Shown piece by piece: positions 1 through 10,076 of a stretch of DNA of 64,000 nucleotides. The stretch comes from Sedimentitalea sp039941015 (GTDB taxonomy: Bacteria; Pseudomonadota; Alphaproteobacteria; Rhodobacterales; Rhodobacteraceae): the NCBI RefSeq assembly GCF_039941015.1, contig NZ_JBDVFI010000049.1; one strand, written 5' to 3'. The translations under genes were made by a program, and so were the position numbers. Within the stretch, counting starts at the first letter, position 1. Each line of letters opens with the position of its first letter. The notes under the pieces were generated by a model. The model saw only the letters and a program-made list of their open reading frames with translations, searched no databases and had not been told where the DNA came from.

Positions 1-62
1 CCAATCTCGCCTCCGCCAACGAGCGTAACGCCGGTGTCGCTCTGGATTTTTGCATCATTCAT
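1..62 (-). CDS. Probable thiamine diphosphokinase, N-terminal fragment
   Basis: Only the first 20 codons lie in the window; the gene continues past base 1. The ATG is at 62-60 on the minus strand, and the peptide contains VTLVGGGEIG. A short polar leader followed by TLVGGG matches the start of rhodobacterial thiamine diphosphokinases, which transfer pyrophosphate from ATP to thiamine to make the cofactor ThDP. That identification rests on recalled family sequence. It is divergent from the gene at 222 with about 160 bases between them. Another nucleotide-binding protein with a similar start cannot be excluded. Confidence 0.45.
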   Translation of the reverse strand, partial: MNDAKIQSDTGVTLVGGGEI

Positions 63-221
63 GCGTGAGTTGATCCTCTTTTTTGGAGCGGGAACACATT
101 CTGGCCACAAAGAGATAATGATATCAGATCATAATCGGACGATTTTTTGACGCCCACGGTATGGTAAATTAAACCAAGTGATTGTGTAAGGGTCAGCGGC
201 AACTCTCTGAGGATGGGCAGC

Positions 222-1970
222 ATGGCGAACAACAATAAAGTTCTGACGGTTTCCTACGGTGCATTTTCCTGCACGCTCGAGGGGTTTGACGACTCCGTTG
301 GAACACTCAAGGAAATTACCGAATATTTCCGCGCCCTGTCTGCGTCGGATCCCAATTTCGGTGAACAGGAAATGCTCCCCGATACCGCAAATCTTGCGCG
401 GATCGCCAAAAACAACGAACCCCGCCCCGTCGATATCCACACCAGTGAGCGTGGCAGTATCCTGCTCCGGGCAGAAGACGCCGAATTCGTGCCCGATACT
501 GACGGCGCATCGGAACGTCGGGCGGACCCGCACAGCGACCGGGAAAACGAAGCCCTCAGTCTGGCCGAGGTGATGGCGCAGGTCTCAGAACCCGATCAGC
601 CGCAGGCCGAAACGGCAAAAGACGCCACAGAGGAGCTTCCCGACGACAGTGTCTCTGCCAAGCTGCAACGGCTTCGCGCCGTCGTCGCGCGCAACGCGGC
701 AAAGCTCGAAGACGATGACCAGCCCGAAGATGTGGACACGGTCGAAGAGTTCTTTGCCGGCTCCTACACCGACGACATGACCGATGCGCTTCGCGAGGAA
801 CAGGCAGAACCGGAAACCGCGCCTGCGCCAGAAGATGACACGCCAGCCGACGATGCGGCGGATCAAGCGGAGTTCTCTGCTGCGACAGAGGAGCCAATTG
901 CTGCCGAGGTTGATGAGCCGGCCTCTCAGAGAGAACACGTGACTGAAGCGGACCCCGATGAAGACGCGGTCATGGAAAAAGTGCTCGGCACCATTTCGGC
1001 AACCGAAGACACTCCCCCAAATGCAGAGGCAGAGGCAGAGGCAGAGGCAGAGGCAGAGGCAGAGGCAGAGGCAGAGGCAGAGGCAGAGGCAGAGGCAGAG
1101 GCAGAGGAGGATTACCTGATTCCCTACCTTTTGAAGCCGGAAGAAATGATTTCTGACGGGACTTCTGCCAGAAAAGCCGAGGCAACAACGGATACGCCGC
1201 AAGTGGTCAAGGTCAAACGTGCGGATATCGATGCCGCACTGGCCGCAGGAGATCTGCATGAGGTCGCAGAGCAATCCACAGCCCCCCATTCGCAAAAGAA
1301 CAAGCTTCTGCTGGGCGGCAATGAACTCGCGCGCTTGATGGCGACCGCCGATGCAAGGATGGATGAGCCAGAATCATCGACGTCGCGAGACACCTACAGC
1401 CATCTGCGTGCTGCCGCAGCCGTGGCAGGTGGAACCCGCTCAGGCGGCAGGCAAGACTCTGATGATGTGTATCGCGACGATCTCGCCAGCGTCGTCAAAC
1501 CGTCACGCCCGGCGCCTAAGCGCCCTGGCCGCCCGACCGATCAAGTTCAGAACGCCCCATTGAAACTGGTGCAGGAGCAGCGGATCGACGTCGAAGACAG
1601 CGCTGCACGCCGTGGTCCCGTGCGCCCGCGTCGTGTCTACGCGGCGACGACCGAATATGACGCGGTACCAGCAGGCAGCGACACGGCCTTTGCCGAATTT
1701 GTCCGGGAAAATGGCATCACCGAAATGCCCGATGTGCTGGAGGCGGCGGCGGCCTACCTGTCTTTCGTCGAAGGCCGCAAACAGTTCTCGCGCCCTCAGC
1801 TGATGAGCAAACTGCGCCAGATCGATGGCGCTACCGCCTATGACCGCGAGGACAGCCTGCGTTCATTTGGCGATTTGCTGCGTGATGGCAAGATTGAGGA
1901 AGCGGGCGGTGGGAGGTTCACCGCATCCGATGATATTGGATTTCGTCCAGCCAAGCACGCCACCGGGTAA
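222..1970 (+). CDS. Acidic conserved hypothetical protein with Ala-Glu repeat
   Basis: A 582-residue protein of unknown function. The N-terminal 80 residues (MANNNKVLTVSYGAFSCTLE onward) and the C-terminal 100 residues look folded and conserved. The middle is very acidic, low in complexity, and carries 14 Ala-Glu dipeptides at about residues 268-295. I recall relatives in Rhodobacteraceae labelled as hypothetical or, doubtfully, as chemotaxis proteins; no CheA domain is visible here. There is no signal peptide or membrane segment. An ATG at 213 is in frame, but GAGG at 209-212 abuts it and is well spaced (9 bases) for the ATG at 222, so I chose 222. It is monocistronic and ends at a strong terminator. 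Confidence 0.75.
   Translation: MANNNKVLTVSYGAFSCTLEGFDDSVGTLKEITEYFRALSASDPNFGEQEMLPDTANLARIAKNNEPRPVDIHTSERGSILLRAEDAEFVPDTDGASERRADPHSDRENEALSLAEVMAQVSEPDQPQAETAKDATEELPDDSVSAKLQRLRAVVARNAAKLEDDDQPEDVDTVEEFFAGSYTDDMTDALREEQAEPETAPAPEDDTPADDAADQAEFSAATEEPIAAEVDEPASQREHVTEADPDEDAVMEKVLGTISATEDTPPNAEAEAEAEAEAEAEAEAEAEAEAEAEAEEDYLIPYLLKPEEMISDGTSARKAEATTDTPQVVKVKRADIDAALAAGDLHEVAEQSTAPHSQKNKLLLGGNELARLMATADARMDEPESSTSRDTYSHLRAAAAVAGGTRSGGRQDSDDVYRDDLASVVKPSRPAPKRPGRPTDQVQNAPLKLVQEQRIDVEDSAARRGPVRPRRVYAATTEYDAVPAGSDTAFAEFVRENGITEMPDVLEAAAAYLSFVEGRKQFSRPQLMSKLRQIDGATAYDREDSLRSFGDLLRDGKIEEAGGGRFTASDDIGFRPAKHATG
1023..1106 (+). repeat. Hexanucleotide tandem repeat (GCAGAG)14
   Basis: Fourteen perfect copies of GCAGAG lie in frame in the acidic gene and encode alternating Ala-Glu. 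The copies are identical at DNA level, which suggests recent slippage expansion. The 6-bp unit means copy-number changes do not shift the frame. The antisense Leu-Cys open frame produced by the repeat is a by-product. Confidence 0.95.
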
Positions 1971-1991
1971 CAGGCCCAAGTCCCAAACAGG

Positions 1992-2024
1992 AAACGGCGG
2001 CCCATGATAGGCCGCCGTTTTTTA
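1992..2024 (+). terminator. Rho-independent terminator
   Basis: A perfect 11-bp stem (AAACGGCGGCC with GGCCGCCGTTT) has a 7-base loop and runs into six T residues. It lies 22 bases after the stop at 1970. The A-tract on the other side could let it also serve the convergent symporter gene. Confidence 0.9.
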
Positions 2025-2067
2025 TTCTAGATCGTGGCAGGCTGCGATTGCAGCCCGCCAGCGAAAT

Positions 2068-3621
2068 TCAGTGTGTAAACTTGTGAATTTCGCCAGATGC
2101 CAGACGGCTGCTGTAGGATGCCAGTTCCTTGCGCACGACCTTCATCAGGAAATAGAGCGCAAAGACGTTAACCACAGCCATCGCAAAGATTGCCGCATCA
2201 GAGAAGTCGATGACTGGCCCGAGGCTCGCAGCCGCACCGATGACAACGAAGATACAGAAGATCACCTTGAAGATCAGTTCTGTCACCTTGCCTTCGCCGA
2301 ACAGGTAGGTCCACGCCTTGAGACCGTAGTAGGACCAAGAGATCATCGTCGAGAAGGCAAACAGGACCACCGCGATCGCCAGCACAAACGGGAACCAACT
2401 GATCCCGGACGCAAAGGCCGCCGAGGTCAACTGAACGCCCTGAACACCGCCTTCGGTCGCGATCATGCTGCCGTCTTCAGTCAGAATGAACAGGCCTGTT
2501 GCCGGATCAATTTGCTGAACACCGGAGATGGTGATCACCAGAGCCGTCATTGTACAGATCACAACTGTGTCAATCAGCGGCTCGAGCAGGGATACAAATC
2601 CTTCGGTGATCGGTTCCTTGGTGCGGACCGCCGAGTGGGCAATCGCCGCAGAACCAACGCCAGCTTCGTTCGAGAACGCCGCCCGCTTGAAGCCCTGAAT
2701 AAGCGCTCCGACCATACCGCCTGCAACGCCCAGACCTGTAAAGGCACCGGCGAAGATCTGGCCAAAGGCCCAGCCAATCTGATCAAAATTCACGATCAGA
2801 ATGATCACCGCAGCACCGACGTAAAGAATGCCCATGAATGGCACAACTTTTTCGGTCACGCGGGCGATCGACTTGATGCCGCCTACGATCACTGCAAACA
2901 CCACACCGGCAAAGATTACACCCGTAATCCAGCCCGGATAGTCGCCAACGATCCCGGAGATCTGTGCATGCGCCTGGTTGGCCTGGAACATGTTGCCGCC
3001 GCCAAGTGCACCAAGGATACAGAAGATCGAGAACAGGACCGCAAGGATCTTACCACCCGGCAGGCCAAGTTCGTTGAACCCCTTGGACATATAGTACATC
3101 GGGCCACCGGAAACCGAACCGTCAGGATATTCGTTCCGATACTTCACACCCAGCGTACATTCGGTGAACTTTGACGCCATGCCCAAAAGGCCGGCGAGGA
3201 TCATCCAGAACGTTGCACCGGGTCCGCCGATGCCAACGGCCACCGCAACGCCGGCGATGTTACCAAGCCCGACCGTACCGGACAAAGCCGTTGCGAGCGC
3301 TTGAAAGTGACTTACCTCGCCCGCGTCGTTGGGATCGGAATAGTCGCCCTTGACCAGCGAAATCGCATGTCCGAAGAACCGGAACTGAACGAAGGCAAAA
3401 TAGAGGGTAAAGATCGAGGCCGCGACCACCAGCCACAGCACGATCCATGGAAAGTTCGTTCCCGGAAGCGGGGCAAAGATGAGGCTGACAAAGGGACCGG
3501 TTGCACTGGCAAAGGCTGCGTTTACCTTTTGGTCCAGCGTCACGGCTTCCTGAGCGACGGCGGGAGCCGCCAACCCAATTGCTGTCGCAGCAGACAGCGC
3601 TGTTGTAACTGCGCGTTTCAT
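2068..3621 (-). CDS. Alanine/glycine:Na+ symporter (AGCS family)
   Basis: This 517-residue inner-membrane transporter belongs to the AGCS (alanine or glycine:cation symporter) family, which imports small neutral amino acids with Na+. The N-terminal 24 residues resemble a cleavable signal ending in AVAQ, as in other alphaproteobacterial members, followed by about ten hydrophobic segments. Family motifs are visible: ALSGTVGLGNIAGVAVAVGI near residue 112 and AAFSNEAGVGSAAIAHSA in the middle. It begins 12 bases after the universal stress protein gene, so the two are probably co-transcribed. The substrate cannot be narrowed beyond alanine, glycine or D-alanine. Confidence 0.93.
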   Translation of the reverse strand: MKRAVTTALSAATAIGLAAPAVAQEAVTLDQKVNAAFASATGPFVSLIFAPLPGTNFPWIVLWLVVAASIFTLYFAFVQFRFFGHAISLVKGDYSDPNDAGEVSHFQALATALSGTVGLGNIAGVAVAVGIGGPGATFWMILAGLLGMASKFTECTLGVKYRNEYPDGSVSGGPMYYMSKGFNELGLPGGKILAVLFSIFCILGALGGGNMFQANQAHAQISGIVGDYPGWITGVIFAGVVFAVIVGGIKSIARVTEKVVPFMGILYVGAAVIILIVNFDQIGWAFGQIFAGAFTGLGVAGGMVGALIQGFKRAAFSNEAGVGSAAIAHSAVRTKEPITEGFVSLLEPLIDTVVICTMTALVITISGVQQIDPATGLFILTEDGSMIATEGGVQGVQLTSAAFASGISWFPFVLAIAVVLFAFSTMISWSYYGLKAWTYLFGEGKVTELIFKVIFCIFVVIGAAASLGPVIDFSDAAIFAMAVVNVFALYFLMKVVRKELASYSSRLASGEIHKFTH

Positions 3622-3633
3622 ATGAAGATCCTT

Positions 3634-4071
3634 CTATCCGACAACGGTGACTGGGACGCTGGCTTCCATCACCAGGTTGGCCGTTGAACTGCCAAATATC
3701 CGCTGAGACAGGCTGCGTTCGCTCGCTCGCGCAACAATGATCTGCTCCGCCTTCTCTTTGACCGCGACCTCATTCAGTGCATCCGCCACATTGCCGTGAC
3801 GCACGATGCCCCGTGCGTTAAGCCCCTCTTTGGTCAATTTCTCGACTGCAGGCTGGATGATTCGCTCTTGGGCGATCGCGATTTCCTTTTCGCGCCGTTT
3901 GTGGCGCTGTTCGTTTTCCTCGGGTGTCTGGAACGAATAGGGAGACCATTCAATAATATACACCACGAGCAATTCGCAGGCGTCGATCTTGCCGGCGAGC
4001 TGCTGGGCATAGTCCAAGGCGCGATCGCCTGAACCGTGTCCGTCAACGCCAACCACTAATTTTGCCGTCAT
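3634..4071 (-). CDS. Universal stress protein (UspA family)
   Basis: A 145-residue single-domain Usp protein. It starts MTAKLVVGVDGHGSGDRALD, the beta1-loop of the fold, and ends NLVMEASVPVTVVG. The usual ATP-binding G-x2-G-x9-G-S/T signature is only partly kept (RIFGSSTANLVMEA), so nucleotide binding is possible but unproven. A longer frame reaches 4146, but GGAGG nine bases before the ATG at 4071 fixes this start. The transporter gene follows after 12 bases. Stress proteins paired with amino-acid transporters are common, and the pair may respond together to starvation; that is inference. Confidence 0.88.
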   Translation of the reverse strand: MTAKLVVGVDGHGSGDRALDYAQQLAGKIDACELLVVYIIEWSPYSFQTPEENEQRHKRREKEIAIAQERIIQPAVEKLTKEGLNARGIVRHGNVADALNEVAVKEKAEQIIVARASERSLSQRIFGSSTANLVMEASVPVTVVG

Positions 4072-4476
4072 TATGTAATACCTCCAGTCCGCGCATCCGC
4101 GACGGTGATCAGAGTTCGGAAAAGACTGCCCCCCGGCTATCACCAAGGCCGACTTCTGATCGGAACGCGCGAGTCATTGTTGATGTCTTTCAGGTGCGAC
4201 TATAGGCGCAACAGTCGGAAATCAGGGCGTGATTCTTGCGTGTTTAGAAGGCAATGGCACAAAAATATGACAAATGCCGCTTTTTGAAGCTGTCACGCTG
4301 CAAATCGCCTCTCGGAAAAATTCATATTTTTCAGTTAGTTAAATAATTCAGCACGATGCCTAGAACTTTGGCGCCACAGATTCGCACGCGAGCGCAAGCA
4401 TTTTTTCACCGCGAAAATTGCAGTTCGATGGCGCTGAATGCGACATGATCATTCGCAAAATTTCGATTTCTGCCGA
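4072..4476. other. 405-base intergenic region upstream of usp
   Basis: No convincing gene. Bases 4250-4400 are clearly richer in A/T than the surroundings and should hold the minus-strand promoter of the usp-symporter unit. A small inverted repeat, GAAAAAT-TCAT-ATTTTTC, lies near 4315-4332. I found no clear -35/-10 pair or glycine riboswitch signature, although the downstream symporter might have suggested one. Confidence 0.6.
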
Positions 4477-4734
4477 TCAGCGCGGATCGTCATCGAACCG
4501 TTTTGCGTCCGGATCCGCCTGACCGATCCCGCGAAAAACAAACTTGAATGGCAGCGCCCAGACAACCCCAAGCACGATGTAGATCAGGAACTCGACCAGA
4601 ATGGGCGGGCGGTTCAGGCTGTTCATGATGGTGACCGCGACCATGATGTAGATCGGCAGCCCCACCAGCAGGATCACCAAGGCCCATCGACGACGGGCCT
4701 TGTAGCTGAGACCGGGTTTTGCGGGTTTGGTCAT
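4477..4734 (-). CDS. DUF2842 family small membrane protein
   Basis: An 85-residue protein with two hydrophobic segments (WALVILLVGLPIYIMVAVTI and FLIYIVLGVVWALPFKFVF) and a charged tail ending KRFDDDPR. This is the pattern of the DUF2842 family, found in Alphaproteobacteria and without known function. A longer frame to 4803 would overlap purA; the ATG at 4734 sits one base after the purA stop and is preferred. The tight spacing suggests co-transcription with purA. Confidence 0.8.
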   Translation of the reverse strand: MTKPAKPGLSYKARRRWALVILLVGLPIYIMVAVTIMNSLNRPPILVEFLIYIVLGVVWALPFKFVFRGIGQADPDAKRFDDDPR

Positions 4735-4735
4735 G

Positions 4736-6028
4736 TCAGTCGGCAAACGGGTCAGTGACCAGAATCGTATCGTCCCGCTCGGGCGAGGTCGACAAGAGCG
4801 CAACCGGGCATTCGATCAGTTCTTCCACCCGGCGCACATATTTGATTGCGGCAGCAGGCAAGTCTGCCCAACTGCGTGCGCCTTCAGTGCTCTCGGACCA
4901 GCCGGGCATCTCTTCGTAGATGGGTACACACCGTGCCTGCTGGTCGGCGGCGGTCGGGAGGTAATCCAGCCGCTGGCCGTCCAGTTCGTATCCCACGCAG
5001 ATTTTCAGCGTTTCAAACCCATCCAGCACGTCGAGCTTGGTCAGGGAAATGCCGTTCACGCCCGAGGTGGCGCAGGTCTGGCGCACGAGGCATGCATCGA
5101 ACCAGCCACAGCGCCGCTTGCGCCCGGTAGTGGTACCAAATTCGTGGCCCCGTTCGCCCAGACGCTGACCATCATCGTCATCCAGTTCCGTCGGGAACGG
5201 CCCCTCACCCACGCGGGTGGTGTAAGCCTTGACGATACCAAGGACAAAATCGATCGATCCCGGGCCGATACCGGTGCCGGTCGCGGCTTGTCCGGCGATC
5301 ACGTTGGATGATGTGACAAAGGGGTATGTGCCGAAATCAATATCCAGCAACGCGCCTTGTGCGCCTTCGAACAGGATGCGTTTGCCCGCCTTGCGCTTTT
5401 CGTTCAGCACCTTCCAGACGGGCGCGGCAAATTCGAGGATTTTGGGCGCAATCTCCTTCAGTTCGGCAATCAGCCCGTTGCGATCAATCGCCTCTAGGCC
5501 AAGACCCGACCGCAGCGCGTTATGGTGGACCAGCGCCCGATCCACCCGCAGCGCCAGTGTCGCATCATCCGCCAGATCGGCAACGCGGATCACGCGGCGG
5601 CCAACCTTGTCTTCGTAGCAGGGTCCAATGCCCCGCCCGGTCGTGCCGATTTTTGCAACCGAATTCTGGCCTTCCCGCGCGCGGTCCAATTCCCCATGGA
5701 ATGGCAGGATCAGCGGTGTGTTTTCCGCAATCATCAGGGTTTCGGGCGTAATCACGACGCCTTGCGAGCGGATGCTTTCGATCTCGTTCAGCAGATGCCA
5801 CGGATCAAGGACAACGCCATTACCGATCACCGACAACTTGCCGCCCCGCACCACACCCGACGGCAGCGCGTGCAGTTTGTAGACTTCGCCATCGATGACC
5901 AACGTGTGGCCCGCGTTATGGCCGCCCTGAAACCGGGCAATCACATCGGCCCGCTCGCTGAGCCAATCCACGATCTTGCCTTTTCCCTCGTCACCCCATT
6001 GAGCGCCGACAACAACGACATTGGCCAT
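4736..6028 (-). CDS. purA: Adenylosuccinate synthetase
   Basis: A 430-residue enzyme that joins IMP and aspartate with GTP to form adenylosuccinate, the first step from IMP to AMP. Diagnostic motifs are present: GAQWGDEGKGKIVDWLSERA near the N terminus (GTP site and catalytic Asp), FQGGHNAGHTLV (catalytic His), GTTGRGIGPCYEDKVGRR, and GRKRRCGWFD. The length is normal. AAGGAA precedes the ATG. It is followed by the DUF2842 gene and lies downstream of the nitrile hydratase genes on the same strand, 91 bases away. Confidence 0.98.
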   Translation of the reverse strand: MANVVVVGAQWGDEGKGKIVDWLSERADVIARFQGGHNAGHTLVIDGEVYKLHALPSGVVRGGKLSVIGNGVVLDPWHLLNEIESIRSQGVVITPETLMIAENTPLILPFHGELDRAREGQNSVAKIGTTGRGIGPCYEDKVGRRVIRVADLADDATLALRVDRALVHHNALRSGLGLEAIDRNGLIAELKEIAPKILEFAAPVWKVLNEKRKAGKRILFEGAQGALLDIDFGTYPFVTSSNVIAGQAATGTGIGPGSIDFVLGIVKAYTTRVGEGPFPTELDDDDGQRLGERGHEFGTTTGRKRRCGWFDACLVRQTCATSGVNGISLTKLDVLDGFETLKICVGYELDGQRLDYLPTAADQQARCVPIYEEMPGWSESTEGARSWADLPAAAIKYVRRVEELIECPVALLSTSPERDDTILVTDPFAD

Positions 6029-6119
6029 GCCCGTTCCTTCTATGCGTATATGAAACCCGCGCCGGTATAGCGGCGGTGTGCGGGCAGCGAAACCTCAAAT
6101 TCGCCGCAGGCGGCAGAAC

Positions 6120-6437
6120 TCAGCGCGTCAGGCGTACAGGCGCGCCATGCGGCGTGGTCAGATAGGCCTGTTCCCAGGCTGCACGCATCTGTTCCGCCTC
6201 TGTACGTTCTGCGCTGCCGTCTTCGGCCAGCAACGTTTCGAGCGTTTCGAGCCACGCGTTGAAATAGTCGTTTCCACCATCCAGCTCGCGGTTCAGGCCA
6301 TGCCGCGCCAAGGTTGCCCCGAAACGCGTGGTCCAATCGGCCCAAGTAAAACGCCCGGATTCGTTGAGGTGAACGGTCAAGGCAAACACCTGTGCATGCC
6401 ATGGTTCGGCAAAAGCGGGATCTGGCCGGGATGTCAT
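6120..6437 (-). CDS. Nitrile hydratase accessory protein
   Basis: A 105-residue protein matching the small accessory proteins found with cobalt nitrile hydratases (P14K type), which resemble a shortened beta subunit and help insert cobalt into the alpha subunit. The motifs EPWHAQVFALTVHLNESGRF and FTWADWTTRFG are typical. It overlaps the beta-subunit stop by 4 bases, so translation is probably coupled. It is the last gene of the three-gene unit. Confidence 0.88.
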   Translation of the reverse strand: MTSRPDPAFAEPWHAQVFALTVHLNESGRFTWADWTTRFGATLARHGLNRELDGGNDYFNAWLETLETLLAEDGSAERTEAEQMRAAWEQAYLTTPHGAPVRLTR

Positions 6438-7114
6438 GCCGGCTCCAGATAGCTTTCCCAGAGATCAAGCGTGACCTCGTCATCGGGGTGTTCCGGATGC
6501 GTCCAAAGTTCAGAAGCCGGAAACACCACCGTGTAAAGCGGCTGAGGCGCTTCGCCCAGACCATGCGCGTTGCTGTCCGGAAACACATGCTCGCCGTGGC
6601 TCAATAGGATGCGCCCGCGCGCCCCTACGGCATATGCCGGAAGCCGGGTGTGCCCCCCGTCAACGAGCCGGTTGCCCGCGTGGGACAGTGTCATAACCGC
6701 ATCGCCGGGCGCGTATTTTGCTTTGGTTTCGGTCTCGCGTGTATAAGGGAAACGCTTGCCTGCTGCCGCTCGCACCTGATCGGCGCTGGCCTTGCGGGCC
6801 GTGATAGCCTCATCAAGGGCCGGCGTTTCGTCGCCCGTCAGATCAGCGTTTGAAAGCACCTGCCCCGCGACAAGCATATCAGTGACAGCGGCAATCCATT
6901 TTTCATAATAGGTGAACCGGGTGTAATCCTTGGGCGCCAGCCGTTCGCGGGCATGTCGGCGCATGTCTATGTTCCATTGGCCCAATGGCATCGACAAGGT
7001 TGTGACCGCATGTGCACGTTTCTGCCAGTCGGCGGTGAACGGCGCGTCATCCGATTGACCCGGATCGACGGGGCCAGTGCCATAGCGGCCCCCCATATCA
7101 TGAATGCGGCTCAT
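6434..7114 (-). CDS. nthB: Nitrile hydratase subunit beta
   Basis: A 226-residue structural subunit of nitrile hydratase, which converts nitriles to amides in the cytoplasm. It starts MSRIHDMGGRYGTGPVD, the classic beta-subunit N terminus, and its C-terminal SH3-like barrel includes GRILLSHGEHVFPDSNAHG and LYTVVFPASELW. A longer frame to 7165 would overlap the alpha subunit by about 50 bases; the ATG at 7114 gives a 4-base overlap and the conserved start. Confidence 0.93.
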   Translation of the reverse strand: MSRIHDMGGRYGTGPVDPGQSDDAPFTADWQKRAHAVTTLSMPLGQWNIDMRRHARERLAPKDYTRFTYYEKWIAAVTDMLVAGQVLSNADLTGDETPALDEAITARKASADQVRAAAGKRFPYTRETETKAKYAPGDAVMTLSHAGNRLVDGGHTRLPAYAVGARGRILLSHGEHVFPDSNAHGLGEAPQPLYTVVFPASELWTHPEHPDDEVTLDLWESYLEPA

Positions 7115-7731
7115 GCCGGTGCCTCTGGCAGGCCGGTGCCAATCATGGAATTGCGTGTGACCCATTTGGCGAGGTCGGCCTCTGACAGCCCCTCGGTTTC
7201 GGGTGGACGCATCGGCAAAACCAAGTACCGAACCTCGGCCGTAGAATCCCAGACGCGCACCGATGTGCCCTCGGGCAACGTTACCCCGAACTCGGCCAGC
7301 ACCTTGCGAGGCTCGCGCACGGCGCGGGATCTGTAAGTATCAGATTTGTACCAGGCAGGCGGCACACCCAGCAACGGCCATGGATAGCAACTGCACAGGG
7401 TGCAAACCACCATGTTATGTTGCTGTTCGGTGTTCTCGACCACGACGACATGCTCGCCCTGACCACCGGTCATGTCCATCTCGATCAGGTCGGGCATCGG
7501 GTCGTTCAGGATGCGCGCCTTGAAGTCCGGATCGCTCCAGGCCCGCGCGACCACGCGCGCGCCATGCTGTGGGCCGACGCGATTCTCGAATTGGTCGATC
7601 AGCACGTCGATCGCCTCGGGATCAATCAATCCCTTGCGTGTCAGCACAGTCTCCAGCGCCTTGACCCGCAGCGCAGGGTCAGACGGCAACAGGGCATGAG
7701 GATGTTCGTCGTGAGAATGGTCATGGGGCAT
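7111..7731 (-). CDS. nthA: Nitrile hydratase subunit alpha, cobalt type
   Basis: A 206-residue catalytic subunit. The metal-binding claw CTLCSC is at residues 110-115 in VVCTLCSCYPWPLLG. Threonine at the second position is the mark of cobalt enzymes; iron enzymes usually have CSLCSC. The two later cysteines of the motif are known to be oxidised to sulfinic and sulfenic acids. The N terminus is rich in histidine (five in MPHDHSHDEHPH). No amidase or aldoxime dehydratase gene adjoins, so the physiological nitrile is unknown. Confidence 0.95.
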   Translation of the reverse strand: MPHDHSHDEHPHALLPSDPALRVKALETVLTRKGLIDPEAIDVLIDQFENRVGPQHGARVVARAWSDPDFKARILNDPMPDLIEMDMTGGQGEHVVVVENTEQQHNMVVCTLCSCYPWPLLGVPPAWYKSDTYRSRAVREPRKVLAEFGVTLPEGTSVRVWDSTAEVRYLVLPMRPPETEGLSEADLAKWVTRNSMIGTGLPEAPA

Positions 7732-7847
7732 GAACTCAACATGAGCGCCCTGACCGTGATTTGTCCAGCCCCCAGATCGTCCCTTGCCCCTTTCGGCATT
7801 CTTGCCTACATACCCCCCGATACAAACGCCCTACGCCGCAGGTCCTC

Positions 7848-8210
7848 ATGGAAAATGTCATTCTTATCGTCCACCTGATACTGGCCCTTGGCCTGATCGG
7901 AGTCGTGCTGTTGCAACGCTCTGAGGGCGGCGGGCTTGGAATGGGCGGTGGTGGCGGCGGAGCGATCTCCGGTCGCGCAGCCGCGACGGCACTCGGCAAG
8001 GTGACTTGGATCCTGGCGATTGCGTTTATCTGCACCTCGATCACGCTGACCGTTCTGGCGGCACAGAAGGCGGCAGGCACATCGGTCATCGACCGGCTGG
8101 GCGGCTCTGCACCTGCAGCTGAGGAAACTGTTCCGGCCCTGCCGGATGCACAGGACCTGTTGCCGCCAAGCGAAGGCAGCGACGCCCCACTGGTGCCCAA
8201 AGCCGACTAA
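7848..8210 (+). CDS. secG: Preprotein translocase subunit SecG
   Basis: A 120-residue inner-membrane protein, the small accessory subunit of the SecYEG channel. It has two transmembrane segments (ENVILIVHLILALGLIGVVL and WILAIAFICTSITLTVLA) joined by a loop with QRSEGGGLGMGGGGGG, the SecG signature. The C-terminal 35 residues are acidic and proline-rich, as in other alphaproteobacterial forms. A frame opening at 7761 exists, but the ATG at 7848 gives the conserved N terminus. It is divergent from nthA and upstream of pyrG, a common alphaproteobacterial order. Confidence 0.93.
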   Translation: MENVILIVHLILALGLIGVVLLQRSEGGGLGMGGGGGGAISGRAAATALGKVTWILAIAFICTSITLTVLAAQKAAGTSVIDRLGGSAPAAEETVPALPDAQDLLPPSEGSDAPLVPKAD

Positions 8211-8242
8211 CCCGGCCACGTACAATACCTTGACCAAACTCG

Positions 8243-8271
8243 GAGAACCGTAACAGCATCTTGCGGTTCTC
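8243..8271 (+). terminator. Hairpin after secG
   Basis: An 8-bp perfect stem, GAGAACCG with CGGTTCTC, with a 13-base loop, lies 33 bases after the secG stop. There is no T-tract, so it may be a weak terminator, a processing site or part of the larger pyrG leader. Confidence 0.4.
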
Positions 8272-8304
8272 TTGCGCATGACGGGCGAATCCTGTATGGG
8301 TGAA

Positions 8305-8364
8305 CTCCCGTGATGCATCGGTTTTTTGAGCCGATGCGACTCTGAAATTCGACAGTCACGGGAG
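8305..8364 (+). promoter_or_regulatory. pyrG leader: nested hairpins covering the ribosome-binding site
   Basis: CTCCCGTGA at 8305-8313 pairs perfectly with TCACGGGAG at 8356-8364. Inside it, GCATCGG at 8315-8321 pairs with CCGATGC at 8331-8337 around a T-rich loop. The 3' arm of the outer stem contains GGGAG (8360-8364 region), the only plausible ribosome-binding site, 11 bases before the pyrG ATG. The folded form would hide that site. ACGGG at 8281-8285 could compete for CCCGT at 8307-8311 and open the structure. Regulation by this element is inferred; I know of no described class that it matches. Confidence 0.6.
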
Positions 8365-8375
8365 CAGCCAACAGT

Positions 8376-10019
<1,644 letters not shown>

Positions 10020-10076
10020 CCTGATCGCCGCTGCTATTCGATTGCCGCGCTGCCACCGACAGACTAGGTTCTGGTC

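Noticed and set aside
1023..1106. CRISPR-like array
   Set aside because: The repeats are 6 bp with no spacers and lie in a coding frame.
585..1295. Leu-Cys repeat protein on the minus strand
   Set aside because: The repeat is a by-product of the GCAGAG array in the plus-strand gene; no start signal or conservation.
4072..4476. Glycine riboswitch before the usp-symporter unit
   Set aside because: Searched for the paired CTCTCAGG and ACCGAAGG-type cores on the minus strand and found neither.
10020..10076. Cobalamin or nickel-cobalt riboswitch before the DUF1007/NicO pair
   Set aside because: The gap is only 57 bases and contains no conserved aptamer motif.
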